A stretch of DNA of 64,000 bases, from contig NZ_CP129992.1 in the NCBI RefSeq assembly GCF_030505615.1, positions 2,046,001 through 2,110,000 on the forward strand. Direction: 5' to 3'. A program made the position numbers and the translations under genes. This stretch comes from Salinibaculum rarum (GTDB taxonomy: Archaea; Halobacteriota; Halobacteria; Halobacteriales; Haloarculaceae). The notes under the pieces were generated by a model, which saw only the letters and a list, made by a program, of their open reading frames with translations, made no database searches and was not told the DNA's origin. Of the stretch, positions 9,444 to 18,728 are shown piece by piece (the stretch's first letter is position 1; the number at the start of each line of letters is the position of its first letter).

Positions 9444-11165
9444 ATGTCAACAAGACACACTATCGGCGGGAACGTGAAACGGCCAGACGGGACACCGGCT
9501 GCTGGTGTCAACATCGTCGTCGTCGACGCCGACATCGGGATTGACGACCCACTCGGGAACGCGACGACGCGCGGCGACGGCCGGTTCGAAATCGAGTTTA
9601 CTGCCGACGCGTTCGAGGACACGTTCGACGGCGACCCCGAACCATACGGCCACGGCTTCGACGACGGTGAGACCGTCGGCCAGTGGTCGTTGACCCTCGA
9701 CAAGACGGACCACGAACTGACGGCCCAAGACCCAGGCGAGGACAACCACCCGATGATGGAAGCGATGGAGGATATGCACCACGGGACTGGCAACCATCGC
9801 GGCATGACGAACGTGCCGCGTGACCCCCCACATCCCGGCCGCGGACGGTTCGGCCGGATGTTCCCCCATCTCGAAGCCGCCGACCACGACGTAGCGTTTC
9901 TCAAGGAGTTGGGGCTACCCGGCGGCCCCCTCGACGAGGACGCGAATCCAGAGAGCGTCGACACCGCGGACCTACCCGCGGGATTCGTCTTCCTCGGGCA
10001 GTTTATCGACCACGACCTCACGCTCGACCCGCTGTCGAGTCTGTCCCGGCAAAACGACCCCGACGCAATCCGGAACTTCCGGACACCGCGACTCGACCTC
10101 GACTCAGTCTACGGTGCTGGCCCCGAAACGGACCGATTCCGCTACCAGTCGCCGATGGCGGGCGGCAGTCGCGAGTTGCTGTTGCTCGGCAAAGACGGGC
10201 ATCACCTACCGCGTAACCACGAAGACGTCGCACTCATCGCTGACCCGCGAAACGACGAGAACCTCATCCTCTCGCAGTTCCAGTACGCGATGCTGAATTT
10301 CCACAATGCCATCGTCGAAGAGGAAGGGGAGGACTTCGAGCATGCACAACAACTGGCCCGGTGGCACTACCAGTGGATTGTGTTACACGAGTACCTGCCC
10401 ACTGTCTGTGACGAGGATGTCGTCGAATCCGTGCGAGACGAGCGGCAGTTTTTCACCGTCGGTCCAGAGGAGGAGGCGTTCATGCCACTGGAGTTTGCCG
10501 GCGCTGCCTACCGCTTTGGACACAGCCAGGCCAGGTTACGGTACCGCGTCAACGAATCGACGGAGGGGAAACTGTTTGGCTCGCCGATGGATTCCGACGC
10601 GCTGAGTCCCGGTTTCCAGCCGGTATCCCCTGACGATGCTGTCGACTGGCGATACCTGTTCGACCTCGACGACCACGATGTGGCCCCGCAGAATGCGCGC
10701 GCAATCGACCCGAAGGTCGCCTCGGACCTCCTCGATTTGCCGTTCATAACGGCAGACGAACCGTGGCGAAACTCACTCGCGTCGCGGAATCTGGTTCGCG
10801 GACACCAACTTGGCCTGCCATCGGGGCCAACCATCGCGCGAGCAATTCCTGACACACGGGTCTTGCACAATCACGAAGTCGGGTTCGACGAGGTACTGGC
10901 TCGCTTCGACCAGCCAGCGGCGACCGAGATGCCACTCTGGTACTACGTGCTCGCTGAGGCCCGGGAGTTCACGAACGGCGAACACCTCGGCCCCGTGGGA
11001 AGCCGAATCGTCGCCGAGGTGCTCGTGGGCCTCATCGCCTCGGACACCAGTTCGTTCCTGGTCGTCCAGCCGGACTGGACGCCGACGTTGCCTGCCCCAC
11101 ACGCAGGCATCGACGACTTCACCGCCGCCGACCTGCTCGATTTCGCGCTGGACATCACCGAGTGA
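9444..11165 (+). CDS. Animal-type haem peroxidase-like protein with N-terminal beta-sandwich domain
   Basis: A 573-residue protein. Residues 1-95 resemble a carboxypeptidase-regulatory/Cna-like beta-sandwich (GGNVKRPDGTPAAGVNIVVVD). A long His/Met-rich linker follows (MMEAMEDMHHGTGNH). From about residue 170 it matches the animal peroxidase/cyclooxygenase-like superfamily: GQFIDHDLTLDP (the IDHD element carries the distal His), RTPRLDLDSVYG, then ADPRNDENLILSQFQYAMLN and FHNAIVEE. I chose ATG 9444 because everything upstream in frame overlaps the eroded hairpin region; a TATA-like cataaattta sits about 45 bp upstream. There is no signal peptide, so a cytoplasmic location is likely. Substrate unknown. 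Confidence 0.8.
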   Translation: MSTRHTIGGNVKRPDGTPAAGVNIVVVDADIGIDDPLGNATTRGDGRFEIEFTADAFEDTFDGDPEPYGHGFDDGETVGQWSLTLDKTDHELTAQDPGEDNHPMMEAMEDMHHGTGNHRGMTNVPRDPPHPGRGRFGRMFPHLEAADHDVAFLKELGLPGGPLDEDANPESVDTADLPAGFVFLGQFIDHDLTLDPLSSLSRQNDPDAIRNFRTPRLDLDSVYGAGPETDRFRYQSPMAGGSRELLLLGKDGHHLPRNHEDVALIADPRNDENLILSQFQYAMLNFHNAIVEEEGEDFEHAQQLARWHYQWIVLHEYLPTVCDEDVVESVRDERQFFTVGPEEEAFMPLEFAGAAYRFGHSQARLRYRVNESTEGKLFGSPMDSDALSPGFQPVSPDDAVDWRYLFDLDDHDVAPQNARAIDPKVASDLLDLPFITADEPWRNSLASRNLVRGHQLGLPSGPTIARAIPDTRVLHNHEVGFDEVLARFDQPAATEMPLWYYVLAEAREFTNGEHLGPVGSRIVAEVLVGLIASDTSSFLVVQPDWTPTLPAPHAGIDDFTAADLLDFALDITE

Positions 11166-11279
11166 GGTCGGAACGACCGTGTCTCTCTTTCGCATCGGCA
11201 GGGCCGAACGTGCCCGGCGACGGTTCAATCGTGTACTGTTTGCCCAGTTGAGCCAATCTGTGTGGGACCAAGGACACCT

Positions 11280-11816
11280 ATGATGAACGACCAAACTAGC
11301 CCCGAATCTGAGAGTGATAGTGACGAAACAGCCGAGAGTGACGAGGACAAACCGAACTGGTCGTTGGCGAACTGGAGCATCATCCTGTTGTTTACGGCCC
11401 TGACGATGGTCGGAATCGCACTGTCGGTCGGCTGGCTGGAGTCGGTCGTCGCGGTGCCCGAGACCAGTACGGACTCGAATGCCGTGACAGTCCCCTTGTT
11501 TGTCTACCTCTATGCGGGGTTCGGAGCGCTCGGATACGTGTTCACGAAGTTGATGAATCAAATCGAGGCGTACGACGAGTGGAGCGAACTGGAACATCTG
11601 GTAGAGATGGCGGTTCGGATTCCGGCGGCAATGATACTCGCTGCTGGCATCCATCTGTTCATCGGTGAGTTCGGCCAGACAACCGGGACCACCGGTGCAC
11701 GCTTCGCAGCAGGAGTGGCGTTCCTCGTCGGGCTCTACGTGAATGTCGCGTTGAAGGCACTCGGGAGTCTGGCAGACCGCATTCTCGGCCGCAGTTCCAA
11801 GAGTACTGACAGCTGA
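11280..11816 (+). CDS. Four-helix membrane protein, unknown
   Basis: About 178 residues: an acidic Ser/Glu-rich N-terminus (residues 1-28), then four hydrophobic segments, including LANWSIILLFTALTMVGIAL and FVYLYAGFGALGYVFTKLMN, and a short basic tail. Two adjacent ATGs at 11280 and 11283 are both possible starts. It follows the peroxidase gene by 114 bp on the same strand and could be co-transcribed. No family recognised. Confidence 0.65.
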   Translation: MMNDQTSPESESDSDETAESDEDKPNWSLANWSIILLFTALTMVGIALSVGWLESVVAVPETSTDSNAVTVPLFVYLYAGFGALGYVFTKLMNQIEAYDEWSELEHLVEMAVRIPAAMILAAGIHLFIGEFGQTTGTTGARFAAGVAFLVGLYVNVALKALGSLADRILGRSSKSTDS

Positions 11817-11989
11817 GACGGTATCGCCGCTCCGGCACTTTTGCACTTTGGCAGGTCGGGTCAGGGCGGTCGCGGTGACGTGACAAGGCCCCTGCGCAGT
11901 TTCCACCGCTGCTGGTCCCTATCGGTTAGAGGTTGAGTCTCGGTAGAACATCTCATTCAAGCATAAGATACTCATAGGGGGCATCGCTG

Positions 11990-12961
11990 GTGTCAGTCGA
12001 ACAGATGCCCTCCATTCAGACGGACGGATTGACCAAACGCTTCGGGGAGGATGTCGTTGCCGTCGACGACCTCACGCTGTCGATCGAAGAGGGGGAAATC
12101 TTCGGCTTTCTCGGCCCGAACGGCGCTGGCAAGTCGACCACGATCAATCTCTTGCTCGATTTCATCAGGCCGACCGAAGGGTCTGCGACGGTCCTTGGGA
12201 TGGACTCACAGGAAGAGTCAGCGGCGATTCGTGACCGAATCGGTGTCCTGCCTGAGGGGTACGGTTTCGACAACTACCTCACCGGCCGGGAATACGTCGA
12301 GTGGACTATCGACACGAAGGACGCCGACGACGACCCCGACGAGATACTCGACACGGTCGGCATCCTCGCCGACGCAGACCGGGTCGCCGCCGGGTACTCG
12401 AAGGGGATGCAACAGCGCCTCGCCTTCGGGATGGCGCTGGTCGATGACCCAGAGGTGTTGATTCTCGACGAGCCCTCGACGGGGCTGGACCCGAACGGTA
12501 TCCAGCATATGCGCTCGGTCATCCGTGACCGGGCGGCGAATGGCACGACTGTGTTCTTTTCCAGTCACATCCTCTCGGAAGTCGAGGCAGTCTGCGACAG
12601 AGTGGGTGTGATGAACGAGGGGAAACTCGTCGCGATGGATTCAATCGAGAATCTCCGGGACGAGGCCGGCGGGACTGCCACTATCGAACTCCGCTGTGCC
12701 GCCCAGCCCCCCACAGATGGCGTCGAGAAACTCGATGGCGTTGCGAAGGCAGTCGTCGACGGGCGCGTACTCACCGTTCACTGCAGTGACCCCACGGCGA
12801 AGGTTGACGCGGTGAGATATGTTGATGACCGCGTGGACGTACTCGACATCCTCGCAGACAGCACGTCTCTCGAGGAACTGTTCAACCAGTACACCGGTGG
12901 GGGTCGTGACCGGACTACCGGAGACAGTTCAGGTTCGGGGTCACAGGAGGTTTCGCCATGA
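11990..12961 (+). CDS. ABC transporter ATP-binding protein (ABC-2 exporter type)
   Basis: A 323-residue ATPase with Walker A GPNGAGKST near residue 42, the Q-loop region (GVLPEGYG), a degenerate signature YSKGMQQR, Walker B VLILDEPSTGLDPNG and the H-loop ISSH equivalent FFSSHILSE. A 90-residue C-terminal accessory domain follows, as in CcmA/NosF/DrrA-like exporters. GTG 11990 lies about 25 bp after an AT-rich box (gcataagata), suggesting a nearly leaderless transcript; ATG 12005 is the alternative start. Its stop overlaps the start of the permease gene (ATGA), so the two are translationally coupled. Confidence 0.92.
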   Translation: MSVEQMPSIQTDGLTKRFGEDVVAVDDLTLSIEEGEIFGFLGPNGAGKSTTINLLLDFIRPTEGSATVLGMDSQEESAAIRDRIGVLPEGYGFDNYLTGREYVEWTIDTKDADDDPDEILDTVGILADADRVAAGYSKGMQQRLAFGMALVDDPEVLILDEPSTGLDPNGIQHMRSVIRDRAANGTTVFFSSHILSEVEAVCDRVGVMNEGKLVAMDSIENLRDEAGGTATIELRCAAQPPTDGVEKLDGVAKAVVDGRVLTVHCSDPTAKVDAVRYVDDRVDVLDILADSTSLEELFNQYTGGGRDRTTGDSSGSGSQEVSP

Positions 12962-13860
12962 GTATCGCCGCTGTTGCCCGCAAGGGCCTCAAAGCTACGG
13001 GCCGGTCACAGACACTCTGGGCCGGTGCCATCACACTCGGCATCATCGCCGTCCTCCTGGCATTTGCCAACCAGGGGACCAATCAGAGCCCAGCCGAGGC
13101 CGTCAAGCGGACGTTTCACACCCTGACGATTGTCCTCTCGCTTCTGTTACCGATTGTCGCACTCGTGGCGAGCTATCTGGCCATCGCCGGCGAGCGTGAA
13201 GGGGGCGGCATCAAGTTCCTGCTCTCGCTTCCGAACCAGCGACGGGCGGTCTTTCTCGGCAAACTCCTGAGTCGGCTGGTCGTCGTCGCCGTCGGCATCG
13301 GGTTCATATACGTTGCCGCGACGAGTGTCTCGCTGACCAAACACGGTGCGTTCCCGGCAGTCGTCATCTTTGGAACCCTTCTTTTGACACTCACTTACGG
13401 GTCGGTGTTCGTGAGTATCGCGGTCTGGCTGTCGGCGGGAGCGGCCTCCCGGAGCCGCGCGGTTGGCCGTGCGCTGACCGCGTATTTTGTTCTCGTACTC
13501 CTCTATCTCTTTCCGATCATCCAGATTTCGAGTCTCGTCCGGGCGGTTCACACTGACCTTCTCGGGATGGAGACGAATCCCGACCTCTACAACGCCATCG
13601 AGTACACGAGTCCCTACCGTGCCTACCAGAAAGCGACGAACCTGGTCGTCCCCGACGGACTGAAACAGCGGCCGTTCCTCGACAGTGCAGCAAACGCCGA
13701 CACAGCAGCCGCCAGCCGGGGCGTCGACGAGGCTGCCCGCGCAGCCCCGGAGTTACCCGTGTACCTCACCGACGAGATGTCCCTGCTCATTCTGGCGTTC
13801 TGGCTTGTGGTCCCGGTGTTGCTCGGGATTCGAACGTTCAACAGGGCGGAACTGGAGTGA
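12958..13860 (+). CDS. ABC-2 type permease
   Basis: A 300-residue integral membrane protein with about six helices. It has the ABC-2/NosY-type start MSIAAVARKGLKATGRSQTL, the motif YLAIAGEREGGGIKFLLSLP (coupling helix region) and a C-terminal helix ending ELE. A long extracytoplasmic loop (about residues 215-265) is Ala-rich. It overlaps the ATPase gene by 4 bp and pairs with it as the transmembrane half of an exporter. Substrate unknown; copper, haem or antibiotic exporters share this architecture. Confidence 0.9.
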   Translation: MSIAAVARKGLKATGRSQTLWAGAITLGIIAVLLAFANQGTNQSPAEAVKRTFHTLTIVLSLLLPIVALVASYLAIAGEREGGGIKFLLSLPNQRRAVFLGKLLSRLVVVAVGIGFIYVAATSVSLTKHGAFPAVVIFGTLLLTLTYGSVFVSIAVWLSAGAASRSRAVGRALTAYFVLVLLYLFPIIQISSLVRAVHTDLLGMETNPDLYNAIEYTSPYRAYQKATNLVVPDGLKQRPFLDSAANADTAAASRGVDEAARAAPELPVYLTDEMSLLILAFWLVVPVLLGIRTFNRAELE

Positions 13861-13865
13861 TTCAG

Positions 13866-14441
13866 ATGAATCGACGCACACAACTCGGAACCGCGCTTGT
13901 CGCACTGGCTATCCTCCTGTTCATCCTGCCTGCTCTGGTGCCCGTCCAGACGGTACTGACTCACGATACGACCCCTCGAACGTTCGACAACCGTGCGGAA
14001 CTGGAGTCAGAGGGTATCGAAATCATCGCCTACGAAAACATGAGCGAGCGGGGACAGGAACTGTACGTGAACGCCCTCGAGTCTGACGGGACGTATCGTG
14101 TCCCGAGCGGGCAAGGCGCACCGGAGTTTGAGTACCTGACTGGGAAAGAACGCCGGGCTGCCTTCGAAGAGAACCCGAACCAGCGCCACGGCATGGTTGC
14201 CATCGAACGGCCGGAAGAGAACACCCTTCCACGGGCTGACGAGCCGTTCGACCGGGAGCCACGGGACACCTCTCGGACAGAGGACCAACAGCGTCGGCAA
14301 CAGGTCCAGCGATACGACCTGATGGAAACGTCGGCGGGCCCACCTCCGCTCGGAGCCGTCTCCCAACTACTCCGCCTGGCTGCCGCGCTGCTCGCGGTCA
14401 TCGCACTCGGTGTCGGCGGCTACCTGCTGGCGTCCAACTGA
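13866..14441 (+). CDS. Membrane-anchored protein in the ABC operon, unknown
   Basis: A 191-residue protein with an N-terminal helix (TALVALAILLFILPALVPVQ), a soluble extracytoplasmic middle and a C-terminal helix (LLAVIALGVGGYLLASN). The segment ENMSERGQELYVNALESDG resembles a motif in the 48624-49328 protein (NLSPEAQEIFHSTLQADGEY), so both may carry the same small haloarchaeal domain. The gene starts right after the permease stop and is probably the third gene of the exporter operon. A GTG at 13857 overlaps the permease stop and is an alternative start. Confidence 0.7.
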   Translation: MNRRTQLGTALVALAILLFILPALVPVQTVLTHDTTPRTFDNRAELESEGIEIIAYENMSERGQELYVNALESDGTYRVPSGQGAPEFEYLTGKERRAAFEENPNQRHGMVAIERPEENTLPRADEPFDREPRDTSRTEDQQRRQQVQRYDLMETSAGPPPLGAVSQLLRLAAALLAVIALGVGGYLLASN

Positions 14442-14537
14442 TACCGGACGGCTGCACAGCAGTCCCACTCGATACTCCACTCTGTGAGTCCTTTCGAACC
14501 CGCCTGGAACACCACGCCCTCCAGGAACGCGGTCATC

Positions 14538-15629
14538 TCAGGTGCCGAATTGGACGAGAAGTTGCAGTGCTTGCGGGAGAAGAACGCTGATTCCGATTTG
14601 CGTCCACATCGTAAACGTCGAGGGATACTCACGGGTTGCGCGCACCTGTTCGAGACGGTGTTGGATTTCCTCTAGTTGCTCGTTGCCTGCGAGATTCGAG
14701 TTGTGAATATCGTACGGGTCATCGAGCATCCCTCGGATCTGTGTTTCAATTTCGTCAATCTCTCTCGCCTTCTTTTTCGACATGAGGGTGTGTACTCGGT
14801 ACATCGAATACCCAATCGAAAAGAGCCCAACCAGCCACAGCACTGTGAACATGATTGCAAGCGTATTCGAGGGTTCGGGATATGGACTGGTGATGTAGTC
14901 GTTTAGCAACACGACGCCGTAGATGAGAGTGAAGTATAGAATCACCCCCGCGGTATACAGATAGTACGAGCGCTTGAGCAACTCGCCAACCTTTGCGAAC
15001 CCACCCATCTTCCGAGGGTCGTAAAAGAAGAGGTCCAGGTCGGCTTTGAGCATCCGTCGCGGCAGGAAAAAGTGAATCCCGATATACAGCAATCCGAACT
15101 CGACGATGAGTGGCACGTACACGAGCGGTTGGAGTGTGAAATTGTACAAAACGGTGCTCACCACACCCTGAATTTCGAACAGGGTTGGGATTCCCAAGAG
15201 GAGGAAGTGGTTGCCGAACAAGAGGAGGAGCCCGATTGCGTAGGCGGCAATCTTGAGACGAAACGGAACGATATACTCGAAGGTAATCGGGCTGTCGGCA
15301 TCCTGAGCTGATTTGTGTTGGGAAACGCGGAGGGATGTCATCGCTTCAGCGTAGCTGTCGCGCATCCATCGAATCCCCACGACAGCCACCACGAGCCCAC
15401 CGGCAGTCACAATCGAAATGGGGTCTGAGGCGACAGATGTCTTCCCAGCGACGACGTAATTGTAGCCGTCGATGACGACGTATTCGAAGACCAGGGTCAC
15501 TGCAACGAGCAGATAGGGTGGATACACGTTCCACGGCAATCGGTCCGCAAGCCGAGAAAAGCCGAGTAACTCAGCAAGACGTTCAATCAGCAGTTTCTCT
15601 GAGTAGTTGGAGGCGTCATCAAGGCTCAT
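14538..15629 (-). CDS. Multi-pass membrane protein, paralogue of 7654-8772
   Basis: A 363-residue protein with six or so hydrophobic segments, a conserved central segment (LFFYDPRKMGGFAKVGELLK) and a C-terminal polar domain ending ATREYPSTFTMWTQIGISVL followed by a hydrophobic tail. The same layout occurs in the 7654-8772 product. It is convergent with the ABC operon and divergent from nothing close. No family or function recognised; a duplicated haloarchaeal membrane family is the most that can be said. Confidence 0.75.
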   Translation of the reverse strand: MSLDDASNYSEKLLIERLAELLGFSRLADRLPWNVYPPYLLVAVTLVFEYVVIDGYNYVVAGKTSVASDPISIVTAGGLVVAVVGIRWMRDSYAEAMTSLRVSQHKSAQDADSPITFEYIVPFRLKIAAYAIGLLLLFGNHFLLLGIPTLFEIQGVVSTVLYNFTLQPLVYVPLIVEFGLLYIGIHFFLPRRMLKADLDLFFYDPRKMGGFAKVGELLKRSYYLYTAGVILYFTLIYGVVLLNDYITSPYPEPSNTLAIMFTVLWLVGLFSIGYSMYRVHTLMSKKKAREIDEIETQIRGMLDDPYDIHNSNLAGNEQLEEIQHRLEQVRATREYPSTFTMWTQIGISVLLPQALQLLVQFGT

Positions 15630-15769
15630 AGCGTGTGGTGCAGAGGGAGTCGCCTAAGATGCCACGATTGGAACAGCGCAAGACACGCTCAGAACCCCTC
15701 TTTCAGACATTCAAAAGAAAACTGACGTTCGAGTTATCGTCGTGTAGTCTCTGATACTGATATCCCTCG

Positions 15770-17143
15770 TCAAATAAGCCCAACGCCACTGAGTCCAATC
15801 AGCATTACAACCAGTGTAGCAAGTACTGCTCCAGCGACCAGCGGTCTGTTCTCCATGGCTTTCTCGTGAATCGGCATCTGCTCGTACTCGGCGCGGAACT
15901 GCGCTCGGTTCTCGTCGTCGTAGAAGTACTTCGTCCGGAGCGCGAATCGCTCGGTGACGGCACAGCCCGTACAGACCGGCGTCCCCTCTACGCGCTCGGT
16001 TTTGATGTGGTCGGGGCAGTTGATGCTCCCGCAGTTGGCACAGAACGTGTAGTCGGTATCCACTCCGTCAGTGCCACACTGGACACAGCGGTGGATTCCG
16101 TCTTCGACGGTCACACGCGATGGGCCGGCAGCGTAGTACTCAAGCGGGTATGCGTACTCGCCGAGGTGGGTCGTCTGGCGCACGTCAGGCAGGTAGACGG
16201 GCGTAATCGATTGAACCGAAATATCCGATTGGTTGGGCTCGCAGGTCTTGGTGTACGTCACGTTGTTGTCGCCGGTGTAGGTGACTGTCGTCGTGTGCCG
16301 GTCACGTAGGCGGCCGACCGCCCACTCCTTGTAGTCGGTTTCAGTCTGGCCAAAGCGGTGGACGTCAACCGCATCAAACACCTCGCTGAACGCGTCCTCG
16401 TCGAGTTCTGTCGTCTGACGACGGTTCTCTTCGACGAGTCGCCGGACAGAGCCCTGCATAATCTCGGGGTGGCCACGCTCGGCGTGGACGACGAACTGGT
16501 CGGTCTGATTGATACGATGAATGACCCCGACTGACGTTTCGAAGACAGCGTTCACGTCGGCCGTAATCAGCACGACCGGCTGGAAGTCCACCTGGGAGTC
16601 CGGTGTCGGAAGGTCGGCGGTCGCGATGTTGTCGATGTCTCGGAACGCTTCGCGGACGGGCGCGGCCACGTCTGCAGTCGGGTCGAATGGCCGAAGCGTT
16701 TCCCCACAGATGATTTCGATGCGGCCGTTGTAGAGGTCCAGCCCGATGTCGTCGGCAATCTCTCGGAGGTCGGTGCCGTCGATGAGTTCGATGGGGAACG
16801 GGTCACCGGCCTGCCGGAGGTCCGCGGCGTACTCTTTGGCCGGGGTGGTGAATCGTCCGGTCGTGACGACCATGCCACGCTTGGGCCCGTCGAAGTCGAA
16901 CGTAGCGACCGCCGAGTGGAGTTTCTGGACGACGGGCCGGCCAACGGTATCGGTGTGCTTGCATTCGACGACGATGGCTCGCCGCTGGCCGTCGACGACC
17001 TCCTCCATCATGATGTCCCGGCCCTCGTCGGCGGTCCGAGCGGCTTGCCGGACGTTTTCGTACCCGAGGTTCCGGAACACGTCTTCGATCAGGTCCTCGA
17101 ACTCGAACCCCGAGAGGTCGTCGAGCAGTTCCTCGTCGCTCAT
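15770..17143 (-). CDS. Mrr-like restriction endonuclease with zinc ribbons and C-terminal membrane helix
   Basis: A 457-residue protein. Residues 1-135 form an Mrr_cat-type PD-(D/E)XK domain: FEDLIEDVFRNLGYENV, then DEGRDIMM (Asp) and IVVECKHTDT (E-x-K). A middle domain of unknown type follows. Then come two Cys pairs, CVQCGTDG and CANCG plus CxxC (VCTGCAV), forming zinc ribbons, and a single C-terminal transmembrane helix (AGAVLATLVVMLIGLSGVGL). Mrr-type enzymes cleave modified DNA. The membrane anchor is unusual for such a nuclease and suggests action on incoming DNA or a regulatory role. ATG 17143 directly follows a GTG at 17146. Confidence 0.82.
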   Translation of the reverse strand: MSDEELLDDLSGFEFEDLIEDVFRNLGYENVRQAARTADEGRDIMMEEVVDGQRRAIVVECKHTDTVGRPVVQKLHSAVATFDFDGPKRGMVVTTGRFTTPAKEYAADLRQAGDPFPIELIDGTDLREIADDIGLDLYNGRIEIICGETLRPFDPTADVAAPVREAFRDIDNIATADLPTPDSQVDFQPVVLITADVNAVFETSVGVIHRINQTDQFVVHAERGHPEIMQGSVRRLVEENRRQTTELDEDAFSEVFDAVDVHRFGQTETDYKEWAVGRLRDRHTTTVTYTGDNNVTYTKTCEPNQSDISVQSITPVYLPDVRQTTHLGEYAYPLEYYAAGPSRVTVEDGIHRCVQCGTDGVDTDYTFCANCGSINCPDHIKTERVEGTPVCTGCAVTERFALRTKYFYDDENRAQFRAEYEQMPIHEKAMENRPLVAGAVLATLVVMLIGLSGVGLI

Positions 17144-17266
17144 CACCTACGCCGTGTTGTCCCTCGATTAAATGCGTTTGTGTGAGTGCTTGGCTGTCGG
17201 GTGAAGAGCCGTGTTACCTCGACACTCGGAAGGGTTATCCCTCATCCGACTCTCTGTTTGTTTGTA

Positions 17267-17473
17267 ATGGCAAACGGTAAGGTTGACTTCTTCAACGACA
17301 CTGGCGGCTACGGTTTCATTTCGACTGACGACGGCGACCTCGACGACGACGAAGACGTTTTCTTCCACATGGAGGATGTCGGCGGCGAAGACCTCACGGA
17401 AGGTACTGAGGTCGAGTTCGACATCGAGTCCTCGCCCAAGGGGCCTCGCGCGACGAACGTCGTCCGACAGTAA
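17267..17473 (+). CDS. cspA: Cold-shock domain protein
   Basis: A 68-residue single cold-shock domain. It contains RNP1-like NDTGGYGFIST and RNP2-like VFFHMEDV, and ends GPRATNVV as the family does. It is more acidic than bacterial CspA, as expected in a halophile. It binds single-stranded nucleic acid and probably acts as an RNA chaperone. The ATG at 17267 gives the canonical MANGKVDFFND start; a longer in-frame ORF upstream is not family-like. Confidence 0.95.
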   Translation: MANGKVDFFNDTGGYGFISTDDGDLDDDEDVFFHMEDVGGEDLTEGTEVEFDIESSPKGPRATNVVRQ

Positions 17474-17669
17474 TACTGAGACACCTGTCGTTCATAGCGA
17501 CAGATTCCGATCCCAATTTTCAGACGAGTTCAGGTCCAAGCGACTGCTATCTGCACACTCTCTTGGGATCTTTTACCAATATCGTCCGCGGGAGAGTACG
17601 ATACGGCCAGTTTCACTTTCGCTCCGGATGGCTACCGCTTACGTCGGTCCTGCGGAAACGTGTCGAGTA

Positions 17670-18728
17670 ATGATTAGCGATGCCCGGGCGCTGGAACATC
17701 ACTTCGTTCCGCAGGACCTGAATCACCGTGGCGGGCAGATCGATGCGCTCGCGGCCGCACTCGAACCGATTACGCAGGGCGCTACTGGTGAACACACGCT
17801 CATCGTCGGGCCGAGTGGCAGCGGGAAGACGACGCTAGCAAAGTACGTGGCACGGAAACTGGAACGCCAGCGGCTCGACTTCGAGTGGGGGTACGTCAAC
17901 TGCCAGTCCGACCCGAGTCCGACAGCAGCGCTCCACCAGCTCGTCAAATCCGCTGGCGTGGATGTGCGCCGACCGGAAGGCACCAGCCGCGGGTACTACT
18001 TCGACCGTCTCGCAGAGCACGACGGGCAACTCGTGACTATCGTCGATGAAGTGAACGTCATCTCCGACCCGAGTCTCCTGCACGCGTTGCACGAAACGCC
18101 TGGTGTGACAATCGTCGGGATTTGTATCGACGATGACGACCTGCTGGCGACCGCAGATCTCAACTCCGGGACCGAGAGTCGCCTCCGCTCGATGCGACGG
18201 CTCTCACTGACCCGATATACGCACGACGAGATACTGGACATTCTGGCGTACCGTGTCGAACACGGACTCGATTCAGAGCGTGTCACCGACAGCGCGCTGG
18301 AAGCGATTGCTGACGTTGCAGCGGGTAATGCCAGGGTGGCGATTACACATTTGCGGCGTGCGGCGAAAACTGTCTACGAGTCAGATTACGATACGTTGAC
18401 GTCCGATGTTGTCTCGGAGGTCGCCGATGCTGCGCAGGCGGCCGTCCACGATTTGCACGTGCGCTCGCTCGGCACTCACCAGCGGGCACTGTATACGATC
18501 ATCCGAGATGCAGCGTCGGCAGGGGTTCGTGCTGGTGAGTTACACGACAAATACGAGCACCGCGTTCAGAACCCGCGAGGGCGGAGTATGCGTCGCCGTT
18601 ATCTCAGTAGTCTCGAACGGTACGGACTCATCACGAAGTCCGGGAGCGGTCGTGGGACCACGTATCGAGTCGTGCCACAGGGCAGCCAGACCCGAACCGT
18701 GAATCCGGAATCCACCGGACGGCGGTGA
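17670..18728 (+). CDS. Orc1/Cdc6-family AAA+ ATPase
   Basis: A 352-residue protein starting MISDARALEHHFVPQ, typical of haloarchaeal Cdc6. Walker A is VGPSGSGKTTLAK near residue 47 and Walker B is VTIVDEVNVI near residue 122; an R-rich sensor region and lid follow. The C-terminal winged helix (GTHQRALYTIIRDA through RYGLITKSGSGRGTTYRV) is present. Such proteins bind origin boxes; a Sulfolobus paralogue, Orc1-2, instead regulates the DNA-damage response. This one sits 127 bp before a PolB2-type operon with four similar boxes between them, so a regulatory role is a real alternative to origin binding. I saw no convincing ORB with G-string next to it. Confidence 0.88.
   Translation: MISDARALEHHFVPQDLNHRGGQIDALAAALEPITQGATGEHTLIVGPSGSGKTTLAKYVARKLERQRLDFEWGYVNCQSDPSPTAALHQLVKSAGVDVRRPEGTSRGYYFDRLAEHDGQLVTIVDEVNVISDPSLLHALHETPGVTIVGICIDDDDLLATADLNSGTESRLRSMRRLSLTRYTHDEILDILAYRVEHGLDSERVTDSALEAIADVAAGNARVAITHLRRAAKTVYESDYDTLTSDVVSEVADAAQAAVHDLHVRSLGTHQRALYTIIRDAASAGVRAGELHDKYEHRVQNPRGRSMRRRYLSSLERYGLITKSGSGRGTTYRVVPQGSQTRTVNPESTGRR

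Noticed and set aside
10773..11906. 377-codon open frame on the minus strand
   Set aside because: Antisense to the peroxidase gene and the next gene; no motifs and atypical composition.
17474..17669. Replication origin directly upstream of the Cdc6-like gene
   Set aside because: No repeated origin recognition boxes or AT-rich unwinding stretch are visible there; the only repeated boxes lie downstream of the gene.
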